From Candidatus Firestoneibacteriota bacterium (lineage in GTDB: Bacteria > Oederibacteriota > Muellerivitia > Muellerivitales > Muellerivitaceae): a DNA stretch of 64,000 nt. Where the stretch lies: positions 1-64,000 of the forward strand of contig JABDGD010000001.1 in assembly GCA_013286205.1 (NCBI GenBank). The letters run 5' to 3'. Under the pieces are notes generated by a model. The model was not told the origin of the DNA and searched no databases. It saw only the letters and a list, made by a program, of their open reading frames with translations. The first letter of the stretch is position 1. The number at the start of each line of letters is the position of its first letter. Made by a program: the position numbers and the translations under genes. Shown one piece after another: positions 1-9,112 of this stretch.

Positions 1-768
1 AAATTGCCTTCCTCTTTCCAGTTTTTAGAACCGGATATCCGCGAACTGATTCTGGGCTCGGTGACGCGCGGTAAAGTGGATATCTTTTTAAAAGAGCTTT
101 CGCCTGACCGGGTGAAGACCATCCAACTCAATGAGGCGATTATTGACGAGTATTTAAAAGTCGCCAAAAAGGCCGCGGCCAAGTTCAAACTGAAGGGCGA
201 ACTTTCCATTGAGAATTTGTTGAAGATGCCGGATGTTCTCAAAGTGGTTGAGGAAGAAAGACAAGAGCAGGATCAGAAGAAGGCGGCGATCGAAGCCGTG
301 CAGGAAGCCCTCAAGGCTTTGGAAAAAATGCGCCAATCTGAGGGAGCCCGCCTGGGCAAAGACATGCTGGATAAAGCCAAGGATATTTCCCAGGTGGTTC
401 AGCAGATACGCCAAAGACACAAATTGGTCGTGGCGGACAAGGTGAAACACTTCCGCGAGAAGATCGCGGAGTTCCTGCCCGAACCTTTAATTGATCAGAT
501 GCGTTTGGCGACCGAAGAAAGCGTGACCATTCAGCGTCATGATATTGCTGAAGAATTGACCCGCCTGGACAGTCATTTGGTGGCTCTTCAGGAAACCCTC
601 AAGGATAAGGGAAGCGTGGGCCGTAAATTAGATTTCTTGATTCAAGAAATGAACCGTGAAGCGAATACGATTGGTTCTAAGTCCGCTGACGCCAAGATGG
701 CTCAAAGTGTAGTGAGGTTGAAGGAGCTGTTAGAGCAGCTGCGGGAACAAATTCAGAATATCGAATAG
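1..768 (+). CDS. yicC: YicC-family endoribonuclease (5' truncated)
   Basis: The reading frame is open from the first base of the window, so the N-terminus lies upstream; about 255 of the usual ~290 residues are present. The C-terminal DUF1732 signature is clear: a Glu-rich helical centre, then DIAEELTRLDSHL and GRKLDFLIQEMNREANTIGSKS-like sequence (near residues 205-230). YicC proteins are conserved endoribonucleases, implicated in RNA turnover in E. coli. The stop at 766-768 is only 7 bases before gmk, and yicC-gmk-rpoZ-coaBC is a widespread bacterial gene order. The family call is firm; a physiological role in this organism is not shown by the sequence. Confidence 0.93.
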   Translation, partial: KLPSSFQFLEPDIRELILGSVTRGKVDIFLKELSPDRVKTIQLNEAIIDEYLKVAKKAAAKFKLKGELSIENLLKMPDVLKVVEEERQEQDQKKAAIEAVQEALKALEKMRQSEGARLGKDMLDKAKDISQVVQQIRQRHKLVVADKVKHFREKIAEFLPEPLIDQMRLATEESVTIQRHDIAEELTRLDSHLVALQETLKDKGSVGRKLDFLIQEMNREANTIGSKSADAKMAQSVVRLKELLEQLREQIQNIE

Positions 769-775
769 GCTCATC

Positions 776-1390
776 TTGTCCACCGCGCGAAAAAACAAAA
801 GAGGTTTATTGATTGTTTTGTCCTCTCCTTCGGGGGGCGGCAAGACCACGATCGCTCATGAGCTTTTACGTAAAGATAAAAATGTGGTCCGCTCTATTTC
901 CTGCACGACCCGCAAGCCCCGCGCGGGAGAAAAGAATGGCAAAGACTATTTCTTCGTGACGGTCGCTAAGTTTAAAGCGATGGCGGCCAAGAAAAGCTTT
1001 TTGGAATGGGCGAAAGTGCACCAGAACTTTTACGGTACGCCGGGACATTGGGTCGAAAGCCAGCTCAATAAGGGGAAGGACGTTTTGTTCGTGATTGATG
1101 TTCAGGGCGGTAAAATCATTAAGCACAAAGTGGCGGACGCGCTTCTCGTTTTTATCCAACCGCCCAGTTTTAAGGTTTTGAAACAGCGTTTGTTGGGCCG
1201 TCAAAGCGAAGACGCGGAGGCTTTAAAGGTTCGGCTAAGCGACGCCCGGGGTGAGATCAAAGAGGGGAAACACTACGATTACCGGGTCATTAACGATCGT
1301 TTATCCCACGCGGTGGCGGAAGTTCGAAAAATTGTTAAAAACGAACGTAAAAGCCGTCTAAAAGCCCGCTTGAAGGGCGCAGTGAAGTAG
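776..1390 (+). CDS. gmk: guanylate kinase
   Basis: Cytoplasmic enzyme phosphorylating GMP to GDP with ATP. The P-loop SSPSGGGKTT sits at residues 16-25, followed by the GMP-binding stretch SCTTRKPRAGEKNGKDYFF and by FIDVQGG-like sequence (FVIDVQGG) near residue 105. The 204-residue length is normal. Translation appears to start at TTG (776); no better ATG keeps the P-loop, and the gene starts 7 bases after yicC, suggesting translational coupling. The C-terminus is Lys/Arg-rich. Confidence 0.96.
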   Translation: MSTARKNKRGLLIVLSSPSGGGKTTIAHELLRKDKNVVRSISCTTRKPRAGEKNGKDYFFVTVAKFKAMAAKKSFLEWAKVHQNFYGTPGHWVESQLNKGKDVLFVIDVQGGKIIKHKVADALLVFIQPPSFKVLKQRLLGRQSEDAEALKVRLSDARGEIKEGKHYDYRVINDRLSHAVAEVRKIVKNERKSRLKARLKGAVK

Positions 1391-1422
1391 GGTTTTCCTT
1401 ACAAAAAATGGGGGTTCTTGAG

Positions 1423-1428
1423 TATAAT
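1423..1428 (+). promoter_or_regulatory. candidate -10 box upstream of rpoZ
   Basis: A perfect TATAAT stands 43 bases before the rpoZ start. The -35 region (TTACAA, 1399-1404, 18-base spacer) is poor, so this could be a weak internal promoter for rpoZ-coaBC. Confidence 0.4.
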
Positions 1429-1470
1429 CCACCTCCCGTTACAGAATTACCAATTTGAGGAGCGCAGTTC

Positions 1471-1698
1471 ATGACTGAAGAGAAAAAAGTGCAGACGATG
1501 GAAAACATCCACAATAAATACATTTCGGTTTTGGCCGCCTCGAAACGCGCCCGCCAATTGTTGGACCGCGCCGAGAAACACAATTTGACCGTCGATACTG
1601 AAAAGGTCATCTTGCAGGCTTTGAATGAGTTTATGAGCGGCAAAGTGACTTATACCAATCAACCCGTTGTTGAGAAGAAGCGCAAAAGCAAAGACTAA
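1471..1698 (+). CDS. rpoZ: DNA-directed RNA polymerase subunit omega
   Basis: Small 75-residue protein that stabilises the beta' subunit of RNA polymerase. The diagnostic segment is NKYISVLAASKRARQLLDRA (residues 11-30), matching the conserved omega KY..V..A.KRARQL pattern, followed by a helix ending in ALNEF. The ATG is preceded by GAGGAG (1457-1462) at 8-base spacing. Its place between gmk and coaBC supports the call. The C-terminal tail is basic. Confidence 0.93.
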   Translation: MTEEKKVQTMENIHNKYISVLAASKRARQLLDRAEKHNLTVDTEKVILQALNEFMSGKVTYTNQPVVEKKRKSKD

Positions 1699-1712
1699 TG
1701 TTGTGAGCCGGT

Positions 1713-1736
1713 TTCAGCCGCCGCCCGGCGGCTGAA
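1713..1736 (+). terminator. strong hairpin after rpoZ
   Basis: TTCAGCCGCC (1713-1722) and GGCGGCTGAA (1727-1736) form a perfect 10-bp GC-rich stem with a GCCC loop. No U-tract follows, so it may be an imperfect terminator or an attenuating or processing hairpin between rpoZ and coaBC. Confidence 0.5.
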
Positions 1737-1771
1737 GTTGGTTAGTGACCCGCAGTGACCGAGTAAATTCC

Positions 1772-3004
1772 ATGACCCAGCCTTCCCATAAACCCAGAGT
1801 GCTTTTAGGCATTACCGGCAGTGTGGCGGCTTATAAAGCGGTCGACCTGATTCAAAAATTAAAACCATTGGTTGAAGTGAAAGTGGTTTTAACTGATGCC
1901 GGTTCCAAGTTAGTCCCCCTCAAAGCCTTAGAAAAAGCATCCGGCTCTCCTGTTTGGACCAGTCTGTTTAAAGGCTCTACTCCCATCGCGCCGGGTACTC
2001 CCAGCGGCAGCCATCCTTTAGCTGTGGTTCCTCATATCGAATACGCAAAATCCGCCGACCTCGTTTTAATCGCGCCTACAACCGCTGACTTCTTAGCAAA
2101 ACTATCTGTTGGTATGGCGGATGACCTGCTTTCAACCCTCTGTCTTTACGCCACTTGCCCCATTTGGGTAGCGCCCGCTATGAATGTCAAAATGTGGAAT
2201 CATCCCGCGGTGGTTCAAAATGCCGCGACGCTTCGTTCCCGCGGAGTCCGTTTTTTAGGACCGGAGAGCGGGCATTTAGCCTGTGGGGAAGTGGGTGATG
2301 GACGATTCGCGGAGCCCTCCGAAATTGCCGGTCAGGTTCAAAGTTACTTTGAAAATTTTAATCGCTGGGCCGGTAAAAAGGTTTTAGTCACGGCCGGTCC
2401 CACGCAAGAACCTATCGATCCCGTTAGAGTCATCAGCAATCATTCCAGCGGCAAAATGGGCTACGCCCTGGCACAAGCCGCGTTAAACCGCGGGGCGGAA
2501 GTCGTTCTCGTGACCGGGCCGACCCGATTGACGCCGCCTGTGGGCGTGACCGTAGTGAAGGTTAAAACCGCGAGTGAAATGCACCGGCAGGTGATGAAGC
2601 ATCTCCCGAAGATGAATGTGATGGTCATGGCGGCGGCGGTGGCCGATTACCGGGTGAAGTCCATATCTCCCATTAAAATCAAGAAATCGCAGGATGAGCT
2701 TTCCCTCAGGCTGGTTAAAAACAGCGATATACTGGGTGAGGTGTTGAAAAAAAGAAAACCAACTCAAAAGGTTGTCGGTTTTGCCGCTGAGACAGACCAT
2801 TTGTGCGAAAACGCCTCAGCTAAATGGAAACGGAAACCGAGCGATCTATTGGTAGCCAATCAGGTGGGCGGCAAACAAAGCGCGTTTGAAAATGACCAAA
2901 ATGAGCTTTTGGTATTTAGCCGTAAAAGGGCAAAACCGGTTGTTTTGAAAAAAGATTTCAAAAGCAAATTGGCGGAGAAAATTCTCGACTTGTTGGATGA
3001 ATAA
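1772..3004 (+). CDS. coaBC: bifunctional phosphopantothenoylcysteine decarboxylase / phosphopantothenate-cysteine ligase
   Basis: Two-domain enzyme for consecutive steps of coenzyme A synthesis. The N-terminal flavin-dependent decarboxylase half (CoaC) shows LLGITGSVAAYKAVDL, the PAMN motif (in WVAPAMNVKMW) and the active-site-loop cysteine in GHLACGEVGDGR. The C-terminal ligase half (CoaB) begins at VLVTAGPTQEPIDPVR and contains SNHSSGKMGYALA, AAAVADYRV, IKIKK and KPSDLLVANQV. The start is taken at ATG 1772; an upstream in-frame GTG at 1745 would add nine non-conserved residues. The gene follows rpoZ as in many bacteria. Confidence 0.95.
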   Translation: MTQPSHKPRVLLGITGSVAAYKAVDLIQKLKPLVEVKVVLTDAGSKLVPLKALEKASGSPVWTSLFKGSTPIAPGTPSGSHPLAVVPHIEYAKSADLVLIAPTTADFLAKLSVGMADDLLSTLCLYATCPIWVAPAMNVKMWNHPAVVQNAATLRSRGVRFLGPESGHLACGEVGDGRFAEPSEIAGQVQSYFENFNRWAGKKVLVTAGPTQEPIDPVRVISNHSSGKMGYALAQAALNRGAEVVLVTGPTRLTPPVGVTVVKVKTASEMHRQVMKHLPKMNVMVMAAAVADYRVKSISPIKIKKSQDELSLRLVKNSDILGEVLKKRKPTQKVVGFAAETDHLCENASAKWKRKPSDLLVANQVGGKQSAFENDQNELLVFSRKRAKPVVLKKDFKSKLAEKILDLLDE

Positions 3005-3020
3005 AATCAGGAATAATTTT

Positions 3021-4796
3021 ATGACGTTTGGAAAAACCTTTTTTATTTTCGCCGTCTTGATGGCGTCGGTTCCGGCCTTTGCTGGTGTTTTGTCCCTTAA
3101 AGATAGGCCCGTCTTTGTTCCTGGCGAGGTTTTGGTCCGCTTTGAGGATGACGCGAAAGTCTCCGATCAGGAGAAGGTTTTCTCGTTGGGCGTTTCCAGG
3201 GTTGCGGTCATGGAACACGCTTATAAGGTGAAGTTCTCCGCGCAGAATGATGTGTTGAAAATGGTGGAATCGTTCAAAGGCTTGCCCGGTGTTCGTTACG
3301 CCCAACCCAATTACAAATATTACGCTTTAGGTTCCTGTCCGGCGCCCTCGGCGGCGACCGACCAGTATTTCACCACGCCTTACAATTGGCCCTTTACCAA
3401 AATTCAGGCTCAGCAGGCCTGGGCCTTAACCACTTGGCCTAATTGTAGTCCTGGTTTTGGCGTGACCGTCGCGGTTTTAGATACGGGAATTTCGCGTAAA
3501 AATCCGGATCTCGAAAAGGTGCCCATGATTGGTTATAACGCCATTTGCGCGGTGGACGAACAGGACCCGTCTTGTGGAAGCTGCTCTCCTACGGTGACCG
3601 AAAGCCTAGGTGTTACTACGACGACGGACGATTTTGGGCATGGCACCTGGGTATCTGGCATTATCGCTGGTACTTGGAACGCGGGCGCGGTGACCACCGA
3701 ATCGGGCTGCGTGGTGGGAACGACCACCGGTATGGCGGGCTTGGCCGGTGGTGCGGTGATTATGCCCATTAAAGTTTTGGACTGTACGGGAAGCGGATCG
3801 GGTGACGCGATTATCGCCGGCATCAATTTCGCGGTGGCTCATGGGGCCAAAGTGTTAAGCATGTCTCTGGGAGGATCGGCGGATTCGCTGGAACAGGAAG
3901 CGATTGATTCGGCTTTGGCGGCGGGTTGTGTGGTGGTGGCGGCGGCCGGAAATGAATCGAACTTACCCACCAGTCTGGCCCAATTGGATTATCCGGCGGG
4001 TTATCCGGGGGTCATCGCGGTGGGCGCGTCTGATCAGAATGACAATGTGGCTTTTTACTCCAATGGCGGGGAAGGCCTTAACGGAAAACTTTTGGATTTG
4101 GTGGCTCCTGGCGGTGGTAACGCGCCTCTCACTTCTTTAAGTTTCGCGGCCAACGCGGCTCAATGTCTTTTCAGCGCTTTTGTGTGCCCTTTGCCCAGCG
4201 GCGGCTCGTCGGACGGCGGTTTTATGGTTTTTGGAACTGACAGCAATTACGGTTTAGCCTCAGGCACTTCGGGCGCGACTCCTTTTGTTTCCGCGGCGGC
4301 GGCGCTGCTTCTTTCGATGAACCCTTCCTGGACCAATACCCAGGTTACCCAACAGCTGATTAACAATACGGATAGTTTGGATGGTAATACAGGCTGGAAT
4401 GCCCAATCGGGTTATGGGCGTTTAAATATTTATAAAGCCTTATCTAATTCTTTGGGCACGGGACAGGTGACGACTTATACCAAGACCTTTAACAGTCCTA
4501 ACCCCTTCTTTGTGGATGTGGACCTCTACACGAATATTACTCTGGTGATAAATCAGCCTCAGGCGGTTCAATTAACCATATACGACACATCAGGCGAGGT
4601 GGTTTTGAACAAGAGCTACTCGGCGGGACAACTGAACAGCAACACCAACAATCCCCAGTACAAGTCTTACTATCTCACCTGGGATGGCAAAAACGGCAAT
4701 GGCCAAAAGGTAAAGACGGGGATTTATTTTTATACCGTGAATATAGGCGGTCAAGTTTCCCACAACAAAATCGCAGTCATTCAAGGGCCTAAATAA
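3021..4796 (+). CDS. secreted subtilisin-like serine protease (peptidase S8) with C-terminal sorting-type domain
   Basis: Predicted exported protease. ATG 3021 has AGGA (3009-3012) at 8 bases and begins directly with a signal peptide (MTFGKTFFIFAVLMASVPAFA); an ATG at 2997 overlaps coaBC and has no ribosome site. Counted from 3021, an I9/fervidolysin-like propeptide covers about 32-100. The catalytic triad is visible: Asp154 in AVLDTGIS, His207 in DFGHGTWVSG, Ser417 in GTSGATPFVSAAAA, with oxyanion Asn311 in AAAGNES. The last ~95 residues (NSPNPF ... IYDTSGEVV ... WDGKNGNGQKVKTGIYFY ... HNKIAVI) are a FlgD-like/T9SS type A-like domain. The gene ends on the start codon of the PorV-like gene. 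Confidence 0.92.
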   Translation: MTFGKTFFIFAVLMASVPAFAGVLSLKDRPVFVPGEVLVRFEDDAKVSDQEKVFSLGVSRVAVMEHAYKVKFSAQNDVLKMVESFKGLPGVRYAQPNYKYYALGSCPAPSAATDQYFTTPYNWPFTKIQAQQAWALTTWPNCSPGFGVTVAVLDTGISRKNPDLEKVPMIGYNAICAVDEQDPSCGSCSPTVTESLGVTTTTDDFGHGTWVSGIIAGTWNAGAVTTESGCVVGTTTGMAGLAGGAVIMPIKVLDCTGSGSGDAIIAGINFAVAHGAKVLSMSLGGSADSLEQEAIDSALAAGCVVVAAAGNESNLPTSLAQLDYPAGYPGVIAVGASDQNDNVAFYSNGGEGLNGKLLDLVAPGGGNAPLTSLSFAANAAQCLFSAFVCPLPSGGSSDGGFMVFGTDSNYGLASGTSGATPFVSAAAALLLSMNPSWTNTQVTQQLINNTDSLDGNTGWNAQSGYGRLNIYKALSNSLGTGQVTTYTKTFNSPNPFFVDVDLYTNITLVINQPQAVQLTIYDTSGEVVLNKSYSAGQLNSNTNNPQYKSYYLTWDGKNGNGQKVKTGIYFYTVNIGGQVSHNKIAVIQGPK

Positions 4797-5773
4797 TGAA
4801 CGCGAAAAGAACAGCGTTCTTACTGATGCTGGTGGTTTTTTCGTGGAGTGCTGCCCGCGCGGATCAGCAGGGCGGACAGAGGCCGGCGGCTTATTTATCC
4901 ATGGGTGTGGGTGGGATGCAGGAAGCGATGGGCGGCGCGGCGGTGGGTGTGCGTAACGATGTGGCCTGCGGTTTCTGGAATCCGGCGGGATTAACCGCTC
5001 TGAGAGGGTTCCAAGTAGAAGACCAATACACCCTCCTGTCATTGAACCAGCAATTGAACTATTTGGGATTGGCTAATAATTTCCGGGATAAATTTTTTTA
5101 CGGCGTCTCATGGATTTATTACAGCGCGGGTAATGATATTGAGGCTAGGACGGGCCCGTCTTTAAATCCAGACAGTATTTTCTCTGATTCGGAAATGACT
5201 TTTATCGCGTCCATGGCTTTTCGGCTGGATCCCCGGTGGGCCTTGGGACTTAACTTTAAGGCGCTCACCCAAAGTATTGGAACCTTCTCGTCGGCCTTTG
5301 GTTTTGGGGAGGACATAGGGCTTCAATACCGCCTGAGCCGGGATACCACCCTGGGTTTTGTGATTCAGGATATTTATACGAGCCTGACTTACAATTCACC
5401 TACCGCCGCCAGCTCCACCGATCCCGAGCAAATTGTTCCGACGACATTTAAGGTGGGTGTGGCGCATCATCAGGAAAATTGGAATTTGAAGGCGGCTGGT
5501 GATTTGGATTGGAGCCAGGATTTGGGGTTTGAACCGCACCTGGGATTGGAATGGCGGCCCGTGTCCGCGATCGCTCTTCGGGGCGGTGTTTGGGCGGAAA
5601 ACATTTTGGCCGGCGCGGCCGGCGGATCGCTTTTGGTTTACTTTACAACGGGGGTAGCGGTCCTGGTTCCGGTTGAAAATAATTTGATCGAGTTTGATTA
5701 TTCCATGCTGGAAGACCGCATCAATCCAGGAGCCCTCATCAATCAGATTGCCATTACGGGGAAGTTCTTATGA
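4796..5773 (+). CDS. PorV/PorQ-family outer-membrane barrel protein
   Basis: A 325-residue protein with a signal peptide (residues 1-22, cleavage near ARA-DQ). The N-terminal motif AAYLSMGVGGMQEAMGGAAVGVRNDVACGFWNPAGL (residues ~31-66, in part) is characteristic of PorV/PorQ-type outer-membrane proteins: repeated Gly turns, then the FWNPAGL motif. The remainder alternates amphipathic strands as in a transmembrane beta-barrel and ends with a hydrophobic-Phe-Leu terminus. In Bacteroidota, PorV shuttles substrates of the type IX secretion system. Its start overlaps the protease stop by one base, and that protease has a T9SS-like C-terminus, so a functional pair is plausible. Membership in a working T9SS is inferred. 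Confidence 0.82.
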   Translation: MNAKRTAFLLMLVVFSWSAARADQQGGQRPAAYLSMGVGGMQEAMGGAAVGVRNDVACGFWNPAGLTALRGFQVEDQYTLLSLNQQLNYLGLANNFRDKFFYGVSWIYYSAGNDIEARTGPSLNPDSIFSDSEMTFIASMAFRLDPRWALGLNFKALTQSIGTFSSAFGFGEDIGLQYRLSRDTTLGFVIQDIYTSLTYNSPTAASSTDPEQIVPTTFKVGVAHHQENWNLKAAGDLDWSQDLGFEPHLGLEWRPVSAIALRGGVWAENILAGAAGGSLLVYFTTGVAVLVPVENNLIEFDYSMLEDRINPGALINQIAITGKFL

Positions 5774-6573
5774 GCGCACCCAAAACATCCGCGTGGAATT
5801 CCACATTGAAACTCTACCGCAAGTTGGGAATCCGTTACGTTTCCATGGAACAGACAGCGTCTGTTCAAGCCGCTCCTGTGGTAGAAGAGGCTGTGGCTGA
5901 ACCAGTTCAGAAAGTTTCGGAGCCATCTGCTCCTGCCATAGAAATAGTGCCACAGCAGGCGCCTGTTAAGACCCCGTGGCTTACGGCCCAGGCGGACACT
6001 ATCGAGGCGATGGAATTAACGGCTTTTGATCAGGATATCTGCGGCTGTCAAAAATGTCCCTTGGGCGCTACCCGCAAGAATTTTGTGTTTGGCAGCGGCA
6101 ATCCACAGGCGAAAGTTTTGTTTATCGGGGAAGCGCCGGGCGCGGATGAGGATGAACAGGGACTGCCTTTTGTGGGACGGGCGGGCCAGCTTTTAACCAA
6201 AATTATTGAATCGACGCAGACCTGGAAAAGGCCGGATGTGTTCATCTGTAATGTGCTCAAGTGTCGCCCTCCTGGAAACCGGACGCCCCAACCCGAAGAG
6301 GTGGAGCAATGCCGGCCCTATCTGGAAGAGCAAATTCAGATTATTAAGCCCAAACTCATTATCGCGCTGGGCGCCAGCGCCGCTCAGGCGGTTTTAAAGA
6401 CAACCGAGTCGGTTGGGAAACTGCGGAACCAGTGGCATAACTACAACGGCATTCCCTTGCGGGTGACCTATCATCCGGCGGCTCTCCTGCGTTTTGAGGG
6501 CTACAAGAAAGACGTGTGGCAAGACATGAAAGAAGCCACGGCCAAGTTCAAGGAACTGGAAGGCTTAACTTAG
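5770..6573 (+). CDS. family 4 uracil-DNA glycosylase (4Fe-4S)
   Basis: Base-excision repair enzyme removing uracil from DNA. Motif A is [20 protein letters not shown] (residues ~120-139) and motif B is HPAALLR near the C-terminus. The four cluster cysteines are C93, C96, C165 and C181; the spacings (3, 69, 16) agree with thermophilic family 4 UDGs. About 75 residues precede the domain, with a Pro/Ala/Val/Glu-rich low-complexity stretch (about 32-67) as in several bacterial members of this family; ATG 5848 (codon 27) is an alternative start. The gene overlaps the PorV-like gene by 4 bases (ATGA). Confidence 0.92.
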   Translation: MSAPKTSAWNSTLKLYRKLGIRYVSMEQTASVQAAPVVEEAVAEPVQKVSEPSAPAIEIVPQQAPVKTPWLTAQADTIEAMELTAFDQDICGCQKCPLGATRKNFVFGSGNPQAKVLFIGEAPGADEDEQGLPFVGRAGQLLTKIIESTQTWKRPDVFICNVLKCRPPGNRTPQPEEVEQCRPYLEEQIQIIKPKLIIALGASAAQAVLKTTESVGKLRNQWHNYNGIPLRVTYHPAALLRFEGYKKDVWQDMKEATAKFKELEGLT

Positions 6574-6624
6574 CTTTTTGGCTTATTTCCCCTCGGCTTT
6601 TTTCCTGAGAATCTTAAATCTTGT

Positions 6625-6630
6625 TATAAT
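6625..6630 (+). promoter_or_regulatory. candidate -10 box for the SpoIIE phosphatase gene
   Basis: TATAAT 43 bases before ATG 6673, in the only AT-rich gap between the UDG and phosphatase genes. A weak TTCCTG (6602-6607) lies 17 bases upstream. Confidence 0.4.
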
Positions 6631-6672
6631 TCTGGCGAATTTATCTCTTTAATCAGGATATAAAGCCATTTC

Positions 6673-9033
6673 ATGAAACTCAGCGCCCTACTCAATCCCG
6701 CGAATTGGTTCTTTCCTGAGTCCCGCCGGTATCAGCTTGAAGTTTTGGCTGATGAAAATGAAATTCAAAAAATTAAAGATTTTGCCCAGGCCATTTGCGT
6801 CTCGGCGAACTACGCTTCGGCCGATTGCAACGTTGTCAAATTGGTTCTGGAAGAAGTCTGCGTCAACATTATCCGCCACGCTTATCTAAGCCACTCTGAG
6901 GGAAAAATCCAGATCGAGATCAGTGTGGGATGGCCCGGGTTAAAAATTAAGGTGACGGATCAGGGACAGTCGTTTGATTTTGACGGGGTTAAAGACCCGG
7001 ACCTTCAGCATTACGTCGATATTGGCAAACGGGGCGGGTTGGGTATTTGGTTTATCCGTAAAATGATGACCCGTGTCCGCTATCGGGCTTACGCGGGATA
7101 CAACGAATGGAATTTATTTTACCGGCCCGCGGGATCTTCGTTATCGGTATCGTCCACTAGACCGGGTTTTGACAATCTTTCGCTGGAATTTATTTTGTCT
7201 TCATTTGTGCTTTTTTCATTTTTAATCTTTTTGGTTTATGTTCTTTGCTGTTTGGTGGTGGTGCCGGTAGTGGGCATGGAGAACTCAATCGCTCACCGCA
7301 TTCAAGAAGGCTCCCGCACTAATTTAGGCCGGGGAATTCTGCTGGTTTACGTCATGGGGTTGGTCGGTTTTTATCTTATTTTCAACAAATTATTTAAACC
7401 TTTCCGCGAAGACGCGAAACGTATGGCTGCGTTTAAACCGGCTAAAACCGGTACGGCGCCCGCGCGCAATCAGGGTGAGTATGAAAGATTGCTGGGCCTC
7501 ATTAACGAACTGGAAGAAAAACTTCACGAGAATGAGAGAAAACTAGAAGACCAGGCCCGGCTTCAGCTGGAGCTGAGGATTACGGAGAGCACCCGGCAAG
7601 AAGAATTGCGTTCTTTTGAGAACACCCGGAATCTTGAGGCTCAGACGGTTCAAGAGGCTCAGTTGAAAGTTGAAACCGCGCAACGAGAAGCCGCCCGGGT
7701 GATTGAGGAGGCGCAAAGTAAAGCCTCTAAAGAAGTTGAGGAGCTTCATATTTTGACCGAACGGGCCGCGGATAGAACCCAGCAGGAAATAGACCACCTT
7801 AACCAAGTCAGAAATGAATTAGATGAACAACTTCAGGAAGCCAGAAAGAAAATAGCCGAGCAGGAAAACATACAAGCCGGTATGCAAAAAGAAGTGAAGG
7901 TGGCCCAGCAGATTCAACACGCGCTTTTGCCGAAAGAGTTTCCTCAAATTGAAGGGTTCCAAATCGGAGCTTCTTACCGGGCAGCCCAGGAAGTGGGCGG
8001 GGATTATTACGATTTTATCTGGGTGAATCCTACGACGCTGGGTATTGCGGTCGGCGATGTGGCGGGCAAGGGCGTCCCTGGCTCCATGGTCATGGCGATG
8101 ATTCGAACCGCGATGAGGCTGGAAGCCCGCAATAACAAATCGCCCTCGAATGTTTTACTTAAAGTTCATCAACACGTAAACGGCGACATGAAGCGGGGAA
8201 TGTTCGCTACTATGTTTTATATTGTTCTCGATTCGATTAACCGCTCCATCAGTTTCGCCAGTGCGGGACACAATCCCATGATTCTTTACCGCAAATCGAC
8301 CGATGAAGTTTACTTTTTGAAGCCCAAGGGATTCCCTTTGGGGATAGATCTGCCGGATGAAAACCTTTTCGCGAAAACATTAGCCCTTCAGAAATTGAGC
8401 CTCCAAAAAGATGATGTGCTGGTGATTTATACCGACGGTGTGACGGAGGCGATGAACAAGGCCAAGGAGCAATTTGGCGAGACCCGATTGATTCAATCCA
8501 TTCGCGACAACGCGCACCGCACTCCGGAAGAATTAGTACAAAAGCTTGAGCAGGACATTGCTGATTTTATCGCTGGCGCGGAACAGAGCGACGATGTGAC
8601 CATTGTGGCCATTAAGGAAAACCTGCAGGCTGAGGATGTGATTTATAAGTTCCGAAAAGATCTTTTGAACCTCGTGGACAATGATGGGCTGTCTATCGCG
8701 GAAGCCTGCCGAAGAATGAATGTCTCTACTCAGACCTATTACCATTACAAAGCGATTTACGCGAAGAAAGGTAAGGCTGGGCTGAAGCCTGTTCTTCCTA
8801 AAAAGCGGGCCGTTGTGAAAGAACTGTCGGTCGATCAGAAGAACGCGGTTTTGTCCGTGGTGAAGTTGAAGCCTGAATTGGGCCCCGCGGCTATTGTGGA
8901 CCGCCTCAAAAAGGACCCGCGGATGCCGCTGAAGCTCAATACCAAGGTGGTTACGGAGTTTTTATCCCGTAAAGGGCTGAGCGAGGCTAAAGAAAGGAAA
9001 GTCTTCGCGGCTAACGAGATTGACACAATCTGA
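6673..9033 (+). CDS. membrane SpoIIE-type PP2C phosphatase with N-terminal HATPase and C-terminal helix-turn-helix
   Basis: A 786-residue regulator with an unusual domain chain. Residues ~20-150 form an anti-sigma-factor-type HATPase_c domain (N-box EEVCVNIIRHA at 60-70, DQGQ at 96-99, GGLGIWFIRKM at 121-131). Two membrane segments follow at ~172-200 and ~220-240, then a long Glu/Gln/Arg coiled coil (~265-405). The SpoIIE/RsbU phosphatase domain (~408-650) has QIQHALLP, VGGDYYDF (441-448), GDVAGKGVPG (461-470), SAGHNPM, YTDGVTEA and the SDDVT terminus. Residues ~652-770 are a helix-turn-helix of the transposase-OrfA type (LSIAEACRRMNVSTQTYYHYK). This looks like an RsbW-like kinase and RsbU-like phosphatase in one chain, suggesting partner switching; the HTH function is unknown. 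Confidence 0.88.
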   Translation: MKLSALLNPANWFFPESRRYQLEVLADENEIQKIKDFAQAICVSANYASADCNVVKLVLEEVCVNIIRHAYLSHSEGKIQIEISVGWPGLKIKVTDQGQSFDFDGVKDPDLQHYVDIGKRGGLGIWFIRKMMTRVRYRAYAGYNEWNLFYRPAGSSLSVSSTRPGFDNLSLEFILSSFVLFSFLIFLVYVLCCLVVVPVVGMENSIAHRIQEGSRTNLGRGILLVYVMGLVGFYLIFNKLFKPFREDAKRMAAFKPAKTGTAPARNQGEYERLLGLINELEEKLHENERKLEDQARLQLELRITESTRQEELRSFENTRNLEAQTVQEAQLKVETAQREAARVIEEAQSKASKEVEELHILTERAADRTQQEIDHLNQVRNELDEQLQEARKKIAEQENIQAGMQKEVKVAQQIQHALLPKEFPQIEGFQIGASYRAAQEVGGDYYDFIWVNPTTLGIAVGDVAGKGVPGSMVMAMIRTAMRLEARNNKSPSNVLLKVHQHVNGDMKRGMFATMFYIVLDSINRSISFASAGHNPMILYRKSTDEVYFLKPKGFPLGIDLPDENLFAKTLALQKLSLQKDDVLVIYTDGVTEAMNKAKEQFGETRLIQSIRDNAHRTPEELVQKLEQDIADFIAGAEQSDDVTIVAIKENLQAEDVIYKFRKDLLNLVDNDGLSIAEACRRMNVSTQTYYHYKAIYAKKGKAGLKPVLPKKRAVVKELSVDQKNAVLSVVKLKPELGPAAIVDRLKKDPRMPLKLNTKVVTEFLSRKGLSEAKERKVFAANEIDTI

Positions 9034-9112
9034 AGGCCCCGAGATAATGCATCAGCTTACTTTTTGATCTCTATTGGCTGAACCCATTTCGAGTTCGAAA
9101 GCTTTAAACAAC

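Noticed and set aside
8640..9033. Transposase remnant downstream of the SpoIIE phosphatase domain.
   Set aside because: The helix-turn-helix segment is in frame with the phosphatase without a stop, and no inverted repeats or target duplications are visible, so it is annotated as a fused domain.
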